This document shows positions 28,687-36,957 of a DNA stretch of 64,000 nt, piece after piece. The stretch spans positions 2,046,001-2,110,000 of the forward strand of contig NZ_JAQTHU010000001.1 in NCBI RefSeq assembly GCF_029433255.1, read 5' to 3'. Made by a program: the position numbers and the translations under genes. Under the pieces are notes generated by a model. The model worked only from the letters and a program-made list of their open reading frames with translations, was not told the DNA's origin and did no database searches. Within the stretch, counting starts at the first letter, position 1. Each line of letters begins with the position of its first letter. Origin of the DNA: Lactobacillus sp. ESL0791 (GTDB lineage: Bacteria > Bacillota > Bacilli > Lactobacillales > Lactobacillaceae).

Positions 28687-29771
28687 TAGTAAACCCGCTC
28701 CCCCTGCTCGGTAAAGAGAAAGATCCGGTCTAAGCGCATCTTTAAGTTAACCTCATCGCCGGCCTGAACCGGATCTTCCAAGCCAACCAGGCTGCGGGCT
28801 TGAACACCGTTGTGGCTAAACTTTAAAATCCGTTCCCGGCCGATCAGCTCGACATCATCAACGTGCGCTTTTATTTGACCGGCGGGATTAGGCGTGATGT
28901 TTTCGGGACGAACAGACAAAATATACTTGCCATCCGGCAGTTCCCGTTTAAAGCGGCTGGGGTCTAAATCACTGACCGCAATTTCAAAGTCGGATGCGGT
29001 CAGTTTATCACCGTTTTTTTCCACCTTAAAATTGTCAATCACGGGGTTGCCGACAAAATTGGCAACAAAGTAGTTATTGGGCTCAAGATAAAAATTTTGG
29101 CCTAAATCATCCTGCTGGATCACGCCCTCATTAAAGAGGATGATCTTGTCGCCGATTGACAGTGCTTCTTCCTGGTCATGAGTTACAAACAAGGTCGTAA
29201 TGCCAATTCTTTTGACCAGTGACCGAATTTCTTCACGAATTTTCAAACGCAGGCGCGCATCCAGATTACTCAAGGGTTCATCCATTAACAGAATCTGCGG
29301 TTCCTGGACAAGTGCCCGCGCAATTGCCACCCGCTGCTGCTGACCGCCGGAGAGGCTGCCCGGCTTTTGGTCGGCCAGATCCGTGATCTGCGTCAGTTTC
29401 ATATATTTCTGGGCAATTTTGGCCGCCTCATCCTTCGATTTTTTATGCTTACCGACGATTAGGGGAAACATGACATTTTGCAAAACCGACATATGAGGAT
29501 ACAGGGCATAGTTTTGGAAAACATAGCCGATTTGCCGATCTTTGGGTGCCGTTTTAACGACCGATTTCCCGCCAAAAAGGATGTCGCCGCTGGTTGGATT
29601 CAGCAGACCGGCAAGAATATTCAAAATCGTCGTCTTGCCGCAGCCCGATGGACCCAGCAGACAAACAAGGTCGCCTTTCTTGACCGCAAAACTAACCTGC
29701 TTAATGGCTTCATGACCGTTGTCATAGACCTTTCTGAGGTTCTTCACTTCAACAAATTTGTCATCATTCAT
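28686..29771 (-). CDS. ABC importer ATP-binding subunit, UgpC/MsmK type
   Basis: A 361-residue ATPase: Walker A GPSGCGKTT (40-48), Q-loop near 86 (YVFQNYALYP), signature LSGGQQQRV (140-148), Walker B ILLMDEP (160-166), and a C-terminal TOBE/regulatory domain of about 120 residues as in MalK, UgpC and MsmK. It powers the two permeases encoded next. It is the first large gene of the operon. Its ATG overlaps the stop of a tiny upstream ORF (ATGA) and has no good ribosome site of its own, so it is probably translated by coupling. Shared-ATPase use with other importers, known for MsmK, is possible. Confidence 0.9.
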   Translation of the reverse strand: MNDDKFVEVKNLRKVYDNGHEAIKQVSFAVKKGDLVCLLGPSGCGKTTILNILAGLLNPTSGDILFGGKSVVKTAPKDRQIGYVFQNYALYPHMSVLQNVMFPLIVGKHKKSKDEAAKIAQKYMKLTQITDLADQKPGSLSGGQQQRVAIARALVQEPQILLMDEPLSNLDARLRLKIREEIRSLVKRIGITTLFVTHDQEEALSIGDKIILFNEGVIQQDDLGQNFYLEPNNYFVANFVGNPVIDNFKVEKNGDKLTASDFEIAVSDLDPSRFKRELPDGKYILSVRPENITPNPAGQIKAHVDDVELIGRERILKFSHNGVQARSLVGLEDPVQAGDEVNLKMRLDRIFLFTEQGERVY

Positions 29772-29800
29772 ACATTCGCACCACTATATCTTGTACTCAC
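29768..29800 (-). CDS. 10-residue leader ORF coupled to the ABC ATPase gene
   Basis: A GTG at 29800 lies ten bases after AAAGGAG (29817-29811). The frame reads MSTRYSGANV and stops at TGA 29770-29768, overlapping the ATPase ATG as ATGA. The ATPase start itself lacks a Shine-Dalgarno sequence, while this ORF has a strong one. It may be a coupling or attenuation leader, or simply load ribosomes. No conservation data are available to me. Confidence 0.5.
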   Translation of the reverse strand: MSTRYSGANV

Positions 29801-30066
29801 CGTTAAATTTCTCCTTTAATTTTATGATAAACCAGGATAAAGCACAAATTTATTTGATCTAAAAAATTCGGTCTTTGGATAGATTAAACTGCAAAAAAAG
29901 CAAATTATTCGCCTTTATGAGCGTTCTTACAAATTAAGAAAATAATTCAAACATAAATGTTCGTGTTTTTCTTTAAAGTAAGCTTATGGACAAAAATGAC
30001 GGGCCACGCTTTACTATAATAAACCGCACCCGTTATTTTGTGTGTAAGAGATTATCCGAACAATTC

Positions 30067-31668
30067 TCACACCCGAATTATTTGGTCAAAGTTATTTTTA
30101 TTTTCTGCGTGTAATTGGTGACTGACAAACACGACCGTGATGTCTGGCTGCCGTAAAAAATCATTTTCAATCTTGATTGCACTTTCCTTATCCAAGCTGC
30201 TGGTTGATTCATCCAGCAGGAACAGTTCACGGTGACGCAGAAAGCCGCGGGCTAGTGCCAGACGCTGTTTCTGCCCACCGGATAAACTGGCACCGCCCTC
30301 ACCAACACGGGTAGCTAATTTTTCCGGCAAACTATTCACAAATGTCAGCAAGTCGGCCTTGGCAAGCGCAGCATTGATTTCTTCATCAGTAAACTTCTGT
30401 CCCAGCTCCAAGTTATAGCGGATGGTGTCGTCAAACAAATATGGTGTCTGGTCGACATAAACCAGCTTTTCCTTGATTGAGCGGTAATTTAGCATCTTCA
30501 TCTCGCGGCCGGCAAAGGTCAGTCGGCCGGAATAAGACCGAAGCTGCCCCGACAACAATTTCAGGAGCGTGCTTTTGCCGCTGCCGGAATCGCCGGCAAT
30601 TGCCACCTTTTGCTTTGGCAAAATTGTAAACGACAAGGCTTTTTGAAAAACATTTTGTCCTGAACGATACGAAGTCTGCAAGCCTTTAGCAGCAAGTTCA
30701 ACCGGCTCTAATTCTGTCACCGCAGTGTCCTCATTAATTGGCTCTTCTAAATGATATTTGGCAAAAATCGTGTCTAACGACCGCATCTGGGTTAAAACCG
30801 GGGCAGCAACCGCCAGTGAATTGAAAACATCATATGATAATGAAGAAGCTGACGAGAAGACGCCGATGGAGACTGCTTTTTGGAAAACAAGCAGTCCCGT
30901 CCAAAATCCAATCACCATCTGACCCATAATATTGCTCATTTCCGCAAGCGAAGTCGCACAAGTCTCATATTTGACCTGGTGGACCTTGGCCTTGATTAAT
31001 TTCAAGGTGGCATTAGTAATCCGCTCTTCCAGCTGGTGCTCCATCCCAAAAATTGCCAGGGTAGAAAAACCACGCAGGCCGTCATTGATGGTATTAACCA
31101 CCTTTTCACTTTCCTTGGTGGTCGATAAATTGCTCTCGGCCAGCCGTTTCTTGACTAATTGCGGTAAGAAAACGGTCAAGATGGTCATCAGTAAAACCAG
31201 TGGCAGGAAGGTCCAGTTGAATTTGATCAGGGCAATGATTGCAAACAGGGGGTCTGTCACCAGCTGCACCGACTGCAATAAATTGGTAAAGCCTCTCTCT
31301 TCAATCAGGTTCATGTCATTGGTTAGCCAAGAAGCATAGACGCCCGTATCCTGCTTCTGAAATTTTTTAATAGGGTAAGAGGCAAGATGGCGCACAATAT
31401 CCTGCTTCAAATGCAGGCTCAGATACTGCACGGTTTTGACCTGTTCAATCATGTTAAAAACTAGAAAAACGGTCATCACCGCAAACAGCGCGATATTCAA
31501 CAGAATATTGGTGATAAAAGCGCGCAAGTCTAATTTAACTAATGCGTTCAGGATCCAGACATTAAACAGGGCATTAACGATCCGAAATAGCGAACAGACG
31601 GCCTGCAAAACAACCACTAGGCTAACCCGCCACGGTTCCATTTTGAGATATTTCCACATGTACTTCAT
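30067..31668 (-). CDS. ABC exporter, fused membrane and ATPase domains
   Basis: A 533-residue half-transporter. The first about 300 residues carry five to six membrane segments of the type I exporter fold. The ATPase follows with Walker A GDSGSGKST, signature LSGGQKQRL and Walker B LFLLDESTSSLD, in which the catalytic Glu is present, so a homodimer could work. No C39 peptidase domain is fused, so it is not a self-contained bacteriocin processor. It is divergent from an Rgg-like regulator at 31776, with about 107 bases between, which suggests control by it. ATG 31668 has an AGAAGGAAG site. The cargo (drug, lipid or peptide) is unknown. The 29801-30066 gap upstream of the importer shows nothing clear. 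Confidence 0.85.
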   Translation of the reverse strand: MKYMWKYLKMEPWRVSLVVVLQAVCSLFRIVNALFNVWILNALVKLDLRAFITNILLNIALFAVMTVFLVFNMIEQVKTVQYLSLHLKQDIVRHLASYPIKKFQKQDTGVYASWLTNDMNLIEERGFTNLLQSVQLVTDPLFAIIALIKFNWTFLPLVLLMTILTVFLPQLVKKRLAESNLSTTKESEKVVNTINDGLRGFSTLAIFGMEHQLEERITNATLKLIKAKVHQVKYETCATSLAEMSNIMGQMVIGFWTGLLVFQKAVSIGVFSSASSLSYDVFNSLAVAAPVLTQMRSLDTIFAKYHLEEPINEDTAVTELEPVELAAKGLQTSYRSGQNVFQKALSFTILPKQKVAIAGDSGSGKSTLLKLLSGQLRSYSGRLTFAGREMKMLNYRSIKEKLVYVDQTPYLFDDTIRYNLELGQKFTDEEINAALAKADLLTFVNSLPEKLATRVGEGGASLSGGQKQRLALARGFLRHRELFLLDESTSSLDKESAIKIENDFLRQPDITVVFVSHQLHAENKNNFDQIIRV

Positions 31669-31775
31669 TTTTTTTAACTTCCTTCTAACGATTTAACAGT
31701 TGTTAATTGTTATAATAGCTAGAAAAAGGCATTATTCTTATTCTGTGCCAATATCGCACACATTGAGGTGAAACA

Positions 31776-32621
31776 ATGAAAACACCAGGTCAGGCCATTC
31801 ACGACGTCCGCATCGCGCGCCGCATCACGCAAAAAACGATTGCCGGCAATTCTTTTGACAGAAGCGCCATTTCTAAAATCGAACACGATGCCAAAGAATT
31901 AACTTATAACGAAGCGGTCTTTTTAATTGAAAGAATGGGCCTGTCCCAAGACGAATTTCAGTATATCCGCGGCAATTACCGGCTTAGCCCCAAAGCCGAG
32001 ATCATTTATCTTTTCATCAATTACTTTAACCACCGCGGCAGTGCTACTGTTAACGACATTTTAGCTAAATGTACTAAGCTAGCAGGCGATCCCGATGTTG
32101 ACCGCATCAGCACCATCATCTTTGCCGTTAACGACGACAATTTAAACAAGTCCGGCGGCATCGAAAATGCACGCAAATTGATCATTCCCATATGGCAAAA
32201 TTATTTGTCTAAGCTAGAAACCTGGAACATCTTAGATTTATACATGCTAAACGGCGTCTTTTTTATCTTTGACGACGATACCACCCGGAAAATTGCCAAT
32301 TTGGCAGTCAAAACCATCAACGAGAAGTATCCCTTCCTGCAAGAACTAAAGCTCAATTTTATTATCAACACCGCCTTTGTGCAGATGCGCGGCGGCGACT
32401 TAACCAAGGCACTGCAAAACCTGCACCTGGCGGAAGATTTAGCAATCGAATTAAACCGATATGACCAACTGGTTTTCATCAAATACCGTATTGCTCTGTG
32501 CCAAGGCGACCGCAAAAAGGTTGAAGACCAAATCAGGTTGATGGCAGAAATGGGCGATAAAAAAAGCGCCGCAATTTTAAAAATGGAAATTGAACGCTAC
32601 AATTACTTGTTTGAAAAATAA
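31776..32621 (+). CDS. Rgg/GadR/MutR-family transcriptional regulator
   Basis: A 281-residue regulator. The N-terminal XRE-type helix-turn-helix is seen at about residues 8-60 (RIARRITQKTIAGNSFDRSA, SKIEHDAKEL), followed by an all-helical C-terminal part of about 220 residues like the TPR-type domain by which Rgg proteins bind short peptides. GAGGTG precedes the ATG. A TATAAT lies at about 31711-31716. It is divergent from the exporter gene. I looked for a short hydrophobic peptide gene in the 31669-31775 gap and just downstream and found none, so peptide signalling is only a family-based possibility. Confidence 0.85.
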   Translation: MKTPGQAIHDVRIARRITQKTIAGNSFDRSAISKIEHDAKELTYNEAVFLIERMGLSQDEFQYIRGNYRLSPKAEIIYLFINYFNHRGSATVNDILAKCTKLAGDPDVDRISTIIFAVNDDNLNKSGGIENARKLIIPIWQNYLSKLETWNILDLYMLNGVFFIFDDDTTRKIANLAVKTINEKYPFLQELKLNFIINTAFVQMRGGDLTKALQNLHLAEDLAIELNRYDQLVFIKYRIALCQGDRKKVEDQIRLMAEMGDKKSAAILKMEIERYNYLFEK

Positions 32622-32658
32622 AAAAGCTGTTGAAAATTTTACTTTTTCAACAACTTTT
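32622..32658 (+). terminator. Terminator of the Rgg-like gene
   Basis: Arms 32622-32636 and 32644-32658 pair over about 14 of 15 positions with a 7-base loop, directly after the stop codon. It also lies just past the stop of the small gene on the other strand and may serve both. Confidence 0.8.
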
Positions 32659-32672
32659 GTCTATTAGTCCAT

Positions 32673-32834
32673 TTATCTTTTAAATTGATTCCAAAAATCA
32701 TCCCAATTACTGTCATCAACAATTGGCTGTGCCGGGATAATCCCTAATTCCGTAAGCTTATCTTCAGCAATGCCCTTTTCTGCAGTACCGTCTGCAGCCT
32801 GAATATAACGCTTCATCCATTCAAACTTTTCCAT
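32673..32834 (-). CDS. Small hypothetical protein (53 aa)
   Basis: The ATG at 32834 has AAGGTG seven bases upstream; a longer frame to 32864 lacks a site. The product is acidic and soluble, with no signal or membrane segment, and has a W-rich end (DDSNWDDFWNQFKR). I recognise no family. It is convergent with the Rgg-like gene and stands alone. The good start and convergent terminator make it a likely real gene. Confidence 0.6.
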   Translation of the reverse strand: MEKFEWMKRYIQAADGTAEKGIAEDKLTELGIIPAQPIVDDSNWDDFWNQFKR

Positions 32835-32921
32835 AATTAGCACCTTCTTTTGCAAAAATACCATCCATTAAATTAATAATGAACGGTACTTTATCCACGC
32901 TAAGTTTGTTAGCAAAACCAA

Positions 32922-33890
32922 TTATTCAAATGCTACTTTAAGCTCATCAATTACTTCCTTAACCGACTTCACCGAATGAATCAGCGAAAGACCAGTATCT
33001 GTCACCACGGTGCCATTGTCCAAATCACCCTTTAACATGCCGTTAAGCAAAGTGGAAGTGCCGCTGATTTGACCACTGCTGATCCGCTTAATAATCTCAG
33101 GCAATTTTGGCGTCTTAATTGCCCGAATCGTTTCCGAAGTAGGATCCGGCAGGTAGACCAAATCCTCAAGCTTCGATTTTACAATCAAGTCTTTCACATT
33201 TTCAGCAAGCGGACTCTCGTTAGTAACTAAGAACCGGGTTCCAATATAAAGACCCTCTGCTCCCAGATCCACTGCCGCTTTGGCAGTGCGCCCATCGGTA
33301 ATTCCGCCAGCCGCAATTACCGGAATCGTTGCTTCATCGACAAAGCGCGGCACAACCGAAAAAGTTCCGGCCAGCCAAGGATTAATCGGCAAGCCGCCGC
33401 CTTCATCAAGTCCGGTAGCAATAATCGCATCAAGCCCCATCTCTTCTGCCTGCTTGATCAACTTCGGATCGGCTTCATTTGGCCGGTAAATAATTTTGAT
33501 ATTATTTTTCTGAAGCTTGTCAAAAAATTCATGGTTGGATAAATGACCAACTACCAAGGCCACAGGGACCTTTTCTTCAATCATCACATCCAAGTAAACG
33601 GCAAACAAATCACTGGAAATACCGGAATTAGCGCCGCTGTCGTCGGCAATAATATTTACCGCAAACGGCTTATCAGTTAAGGTTTTGACCTCCCTGATCT
33701 GCTCGCGCATCACTTCACCAGCTTCGTCCAGACCATTACTTGGCTTTTGCCCCGGCATCGGCCCAAGAACTCCTAGACCGCCTGCATCACTAACGGCAGC
33801 AACCATTTTGGCATTGGTTAAGCCCCACATTGCTGCAGAAATAATCGGGTATTTGATATTTAAAATTTCACTAACACGATTTTGCGTCAT
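32922..33890 (-). CDS. Nitronate monooxygenase / 2-nitropropane dioxygenase-like FMN enzyme
   Basis: A 322-residue TIM-barrel flavoprotein. Typical features are the N-terminal YPIISAAMWGLTNAKM, the central loop VVGHLSNHEFF, the GLDEGGGLP stretch around residue 160, and the FMN-phosphate loop IAAGGITDGRTAKAAVDLGA with IGTRFL at 190-225. The family oxidises alkyl nitronates using FMN and oxygen; related FabK enzymes reduce enoyl-ACP, so function by similarity alone is not certain. It stands alone. A cre-like palindrome lies about 40 bases upstream (33926-33940). GGAGAAAAACA precedes the ATG. Confidence 0.85.
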   Translation of the reverse strand: MTQNRVSEILNIKYPIISAAMWGLTNAKMVAAVSDAGGLGVLGPMPGQKPSNGLDEAGEVMREQIREVKTLTDKPFAVNIIADDSGANSGISSDLFAVYLDVMIEEKVPVALVVGHLSNHEFFDKLQKNNIKIIYRPNEADPKLIKQAEEMGLDAIIATGLDEGGGLPINPWLAGTFSVVPRFVDEATIPVIAAGGITDGRTAKAAVDLGAEGLYIGTRFLVTNESPLAENVKDLIVKSKLEDLVYLPDPTSETIRAIKTPKLPEIIKRISSGQISGTSTLLNGMLKGDLDNGTVVTDTGLSLIHSVKSVKEVIDELKVAFE

Positions 33891-33925
33891 TGTTTTTCTC
33901 CTATTACTTTTTAAAAAAATTTATT

Positions 33926-33940
33926 AAGAAAGCGCTTTAT
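33926..33940. promoter_or_regulatory. cre-like palindrome upstream of the nitronate monooxygenase gene
   Basis: AAGAAAGCGCTTTAT contains the perfect palindrome AAAGCGCTTT (33929-33938), matching the core of CcpA sites. It is about 40 bases before the ATG, a position suited to repression. Confidence 0.45.
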
Positions 33941-34025
33941 AGATAATAATGCTAGCACGAAAAATTGACGGTTTCAAACACATTAGAAAATCTTAAGTAA
34001 TTATTGCTGTAACCAGTTAAAACAA

Positions 34026-34832
34026 CTATTCCAGTTTTGACCCATCAGCAAAAAACTGGCGAAAGCGGTGTGCCTCTTGCATTAGTGTCACTTCATCATT
34101 CACCTGTGATAACTTATAACCGACAAAATAGGGCGGTGCCGCAAAGCGCGAAATATATTTGGCACAGATGCCGCCGTCCTGCCTGGGATAAAAGAACAAA
34201 TTATAGGAATCACAGCGACCATTAAACATAACGTTAAGCATGTAACGCGCACCGCTCCTAATCCAATCCGCCCACAAACTCAGCCCCCGCTTATCCAGCA
34301 GGTTAATATTTAGTTCCGTATAGCCCTGAACCGGGTACTCAGCAATATTAACCTCAACTTCCGTGGTTTTAAAGAGGGTTTTACCTTCGAAATTATTGGG
34401 ATGAAGGTACTTGTACGCATTTACTTTTTCAAAACCAACAATCTGCATGTGCGGGTGGACCAATGAGCCGCCGGAATTGGGGCCAAAATTTTTATACCAG
34501 ACAACGGACACAAAGTGGCCGCTTTTATTTACTTTTTCAAAGCAGGTCAAGGCAAAGCGCATTAACTTACGGTTAGCAGCCACTGAATAATTGGCGATGT
34601 CGCCTTCATGATCACTAGTTTCAATTAACACCGTCTGCAAGGTGTCACGCAAAGTCGGAAATTTGTTATGCAGCCAGATCATCTCACCCTGCTGTTCGTA
34701 AATATCCGTCAAGCCCGCAACGTCACAAAAAGGGCATCTTTTGGTGACACCCTTTGCGGCCGGACGATATGAATGCGGCTTACTTTTAGCAATCTTCATT
34801 TGAAAAACAATTGGTTCATTATCCATTGCCAT
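34026..34832 (-). CDS. DUF4931 protein, GalT-like HIT-superfamily
   Basis: A 268-residue protein. CPFC at 33-36 gives a zinc pair, and HPHMQIVG near residues 126-133 is the HxHxQ catalytic motif shared with galactose-1-phosphate uridylyltransferase. This places it among DUF4931/GalT-like nucleotidyl transferases, shorter than true GalT. The substrate is unknown. It stands alone, divergent from the L,D-transpeptidase gene. The ATG has GAAGG nearby upstream. Confidence 0.85.
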   Translation of the reverse strand: MAMDNEPIVFQMKIAKSKPHSYRPAAKGVTKRCPFCDVAGLTDIYEQQGEMIWLHNKFPTLRDTLQTVLIETSDHEGDIANYSVAANRKLMRFALTCFEKVNKSGHFVSVVWYKNFGPNSGGSLVHPHMQIVGFEKVNAYKYLHPNNFEGKTLFKTTEVEVNIAEYPVQGYTELNINLLDKRGLSLWADWIRSGARYMLNVMFNGRCDSYNLFFYPRQDGGICAKYISRFAAPPYFVGYKLSQVNDEVTLMQEAHRFRQFFADGSKLE

Positions 34833-34955
34833 TTTTTAACCTTCTTTAAAGTTGACCAAACTGCTATCCCTCTAGCTTCTTTACTAATATATAATAAATG
34901 ATAAACTGGAATATGCAAAGTTTATTCGTCAAACTGACATATTGGTAGGCAAATC

Positions 34956-36167
34956 ATGCACGCAAAACAAAAATTAAGAAAGCAAAACAAACGGTATACT
35001 TTATATCTGATTATTGGCGGAATAATTCTCATTTTAGCGTTGATTTTAGGTTTTTTTCTTTCCAATCACAACGCAGCCGAACAAAAAAAGACCGAGCAGT
35101 TCGCCACTAACCATTTTAATCCTAACGTGACCATTTACGGTGTTGCCGTTGGCAACCTAACGGTGAAGCAGGCAACAAAAAAAATTAACCGCAAAGCAAA
35201 TAACATTGTTTTGCTGGAAAGCGGCACCGTTAGCCTGGCACATGATGATTCGGTGAGCACGATTACGCAGACAGCCACCGCTGATTATTTTAAAAAGCAG
35301 CACACCAAGCAGCCGAGCAAACAAAATTACAAGTTCACAAATACAGCATTGCTTGATGCCAAAGCAAAATTGACAAAGATCAGCCGGGCAAGTCTAACCT
35401 ACAAGGTTGCAAACAAAAAGTATCAGTTAAAGGCAAGCAAGCTAATCAATGAAGCCAAATTTCGCGACGGCAAATATCTTTTTTCAAATGTCGAAAATCT
35501 AACCGATAAACTCAGTGAAATCGATAAGGATGTTTCCACGCTGCACAAAAGCTATAAGTTTGCGGTTCCAGTCGGAGATAAGATCAAGGGCAAAACCATC
35601 ACAATTAAAAATGAAAGTTACGGCTGGGGCATTAATGTCGATAAGGCGGTAAAAGCCGTAGAGCGGGCTTTTTTGGATGGAACCAAAACACTAGACGGCG
35701 AAGATTATATCTACGGTCTGGGTTACAGCACGTACGGCTTAGGTTACAATGAGCCAAACCAGGGCATCGGCCAAAATTACATCGTTGTCTCACTTAAAAG
35801 ACAGGAGTTATGGATTATCAGAAAGAATAAAATCGCTGTTCACCTTAATGATGTCGTCACTGGCACAAAAAACGACAATAAGGGCAACCGCACCCCGGTC
35901 GGTGTCTGGTACATTCACTACAAAAAGAAACACGCCGTCTTGCGCGGACGCAACAGCGACGGCTCCAAGTATGCTTCGAAGGTTGAATATTGGATGCCCT
36001 TTACTCTGACCGGCTGCGGCTTGCACGATGCAAACTGGCGGACCGATTGGAGCAAAACGGCCTATCTGCGCGGTGGTTCTCATGGCTGTATCAACATTAA
36101 GCCGAGCGAAATTTACCTGGTCTGGCAGAATGTACTTATCCACGACCCGGTGATTGTTTACGATTAA
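34956..36167 (+). CDS. Membrane-anchored L,D-transpeptidase (YkuD)
   Basis: A 403-residue protein with one N-terminal membrane segment (YTLYLIIGGIILILALILG region, residues 13-36) and no cleavage site, so it is a signal-anchored extracellular enzyme. A middle region of about 200 residues resembles the PG-binding (PG_binding_4-like) part. The C-terminal YkuD domain carries the catalytic motif GGSHGCINI with Cys 378. The family makes 3-3 peptidoglycan crosslinks or attaches proteins to peptidoglycan. A second, small YkuD protein is encoded at 59281. The ribosome site is weak. Confidence 0.9.
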   Translation: MHAKQKLRKQNKRYTLYLIIGGIILILALILGFFLSNHNAAEQKKTEQFATNHFNPNVTIYGVAVGNLTVKQATKKINRKANNIVLLESGTVSLAHDDSVSTITQTATADYFKKQHTKQPSKQNYKFTNTALLDAKAKLTKISRASLTYKVANKKYQLKASKLINEAKFRDGKYLFSNVENLTDKLSEIDKDVSTLHKSYKFAVPVGDKIKGKTITIKNESYGWGINVDKAVKAVERAFLDGTKTLDGEDYIYGLGYSTYGLGYNEPNQGIGQNYIVVSLKRQELWIIRKNKIAVHLNDVVTGTKNDNKGNRTPVGVWYIHYKKKHAVLRGRNSDGSKYASKVEYWMPFTLTGCGLHDANWRTDWSKTAYLRGGSHGCINIKPSEIYLVWQNVLIHDPVIVYD

Positions 36168-36181
36168 AATGAGGAATAAAT

Positions 36182-36227
36182 AAAAATATCTGCATAAGCA
36201 GTCAGCTACTTATACAGATATTTTTTT
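36182..36227 (+). terminator. Terminator of the L,D-transpeptidase gene
   Basis: A long stem (AAAAATATCTG pairing with CAGATATTTTT, with further pairing of ATAAG and CTTAT inside) is followed by seven T. Its distal arm overlaps the last codons of the convergent racemase gene (stop at 36206). Confidence 0.8.
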
Positions 36228-36955
36228 GTCGCCACTTTCGGATCCATCCCGCCGCGAATCTTTAATGCTAATTCAATTGCGACATCAGCAATAATTGACT
36301 GGGGATCAATCACGTTATACGGATGATCCGGTGCTTTTTCCTGCGCCAGCGATAATTCCGTGCAGCCCAGCAAAATCACCTTGCAGCCATAATCATCGTG
36401 CATCTTTTGCAAAATTTGGTGGTAAAGCTTAGGATCAACCTTACCTTTTTGCTTAATATTAGAGTAGATCAGCTTAGTCACCAAGGGCTGAATCTCCGGA
36501 CCGCCGAGTTCGGCCTTTCGTCCCACTGCCGCAATCTCATCTGCGTATAAGTGATCATAAATTGAGCCCTCGGTAGCGATCAAGCCAATTTTTTCTTCAT
36601 TAGGATAATCTTCAACAAATTTATGAACTGCGATACGCATCATATGCAAAAAGGGAATATCGGTTAACGCTGTTAAATCATTATAAAAATAATGGGCGGT
36701 GTTGCACGGCATTACGAAAAAGTCGGGCCCCAATTTGGTCTGACCCAGGACATCATCCCGCAAGGCATTAAAAAAATTAGGCTGAGAATGATCCTTGATG
36801 TAGGCCGTCCGGTCCGGGACCTGCGCGTCATTGACCAAAATATAATTCAAGTAGTCCTGATCACAGGTGATTTTTACCCGGTGATTGAGCAAGCGCACAT
36901 AACTTTCGGTGGCAATCGTCCCCATCCCGCCGATAATACTAAAAAAATGTTTCAT
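36206..36955 (-). CDS. Aspartate/glutamate racemase
   Basis: A 249-residue enzyme of the cofactor-independent two-cysteine racemase type. The N-terminal GGMGTIATESYV, first catalytic Cys in PCNTAHYF (Cys 84), and second in GCTELSLA (about residue 197) are all present. It would supply D-Asp or D-Glu for the wall. The stop of murE lies 2 bases upstream, so they form one transcript. Many lactobacilli place D-Asp in the peptidoglycan bridge, so Asp is the more likely substrate; this is inference. Confidence 0.88.
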   Translation of the reverse strand: MKHFFSIIGGMGTIATESYVRLLNHRVKITCDQDYLNYILVNDAQVPDRTAYIKDHSQPNFFNALRDDVLGQTKLGPDFFVMPCNTAHYFYNDLTALTDIPFLHMMRIAVHKFVEDYPNEEKIGLIATEGSIYDHLYADEIAAVGRKAELGGPEIQPLVTKLIYSNIKQKGKVDPKLYHQILQKMHDDYGCKVILLGCTELSLAQEKAPDHPYNVIDPQSIIADVAIELALKIRGGMDPKVATKKYLYK

Positions 36956-36957
36956 AA

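Noticed and set aside
30001..30045. Weak hairpin with GGGCCACG and CGCACCCG
   Set aside because: The pairing is imperfect and there is no T-run in the right place, so I do not call it a terminator.
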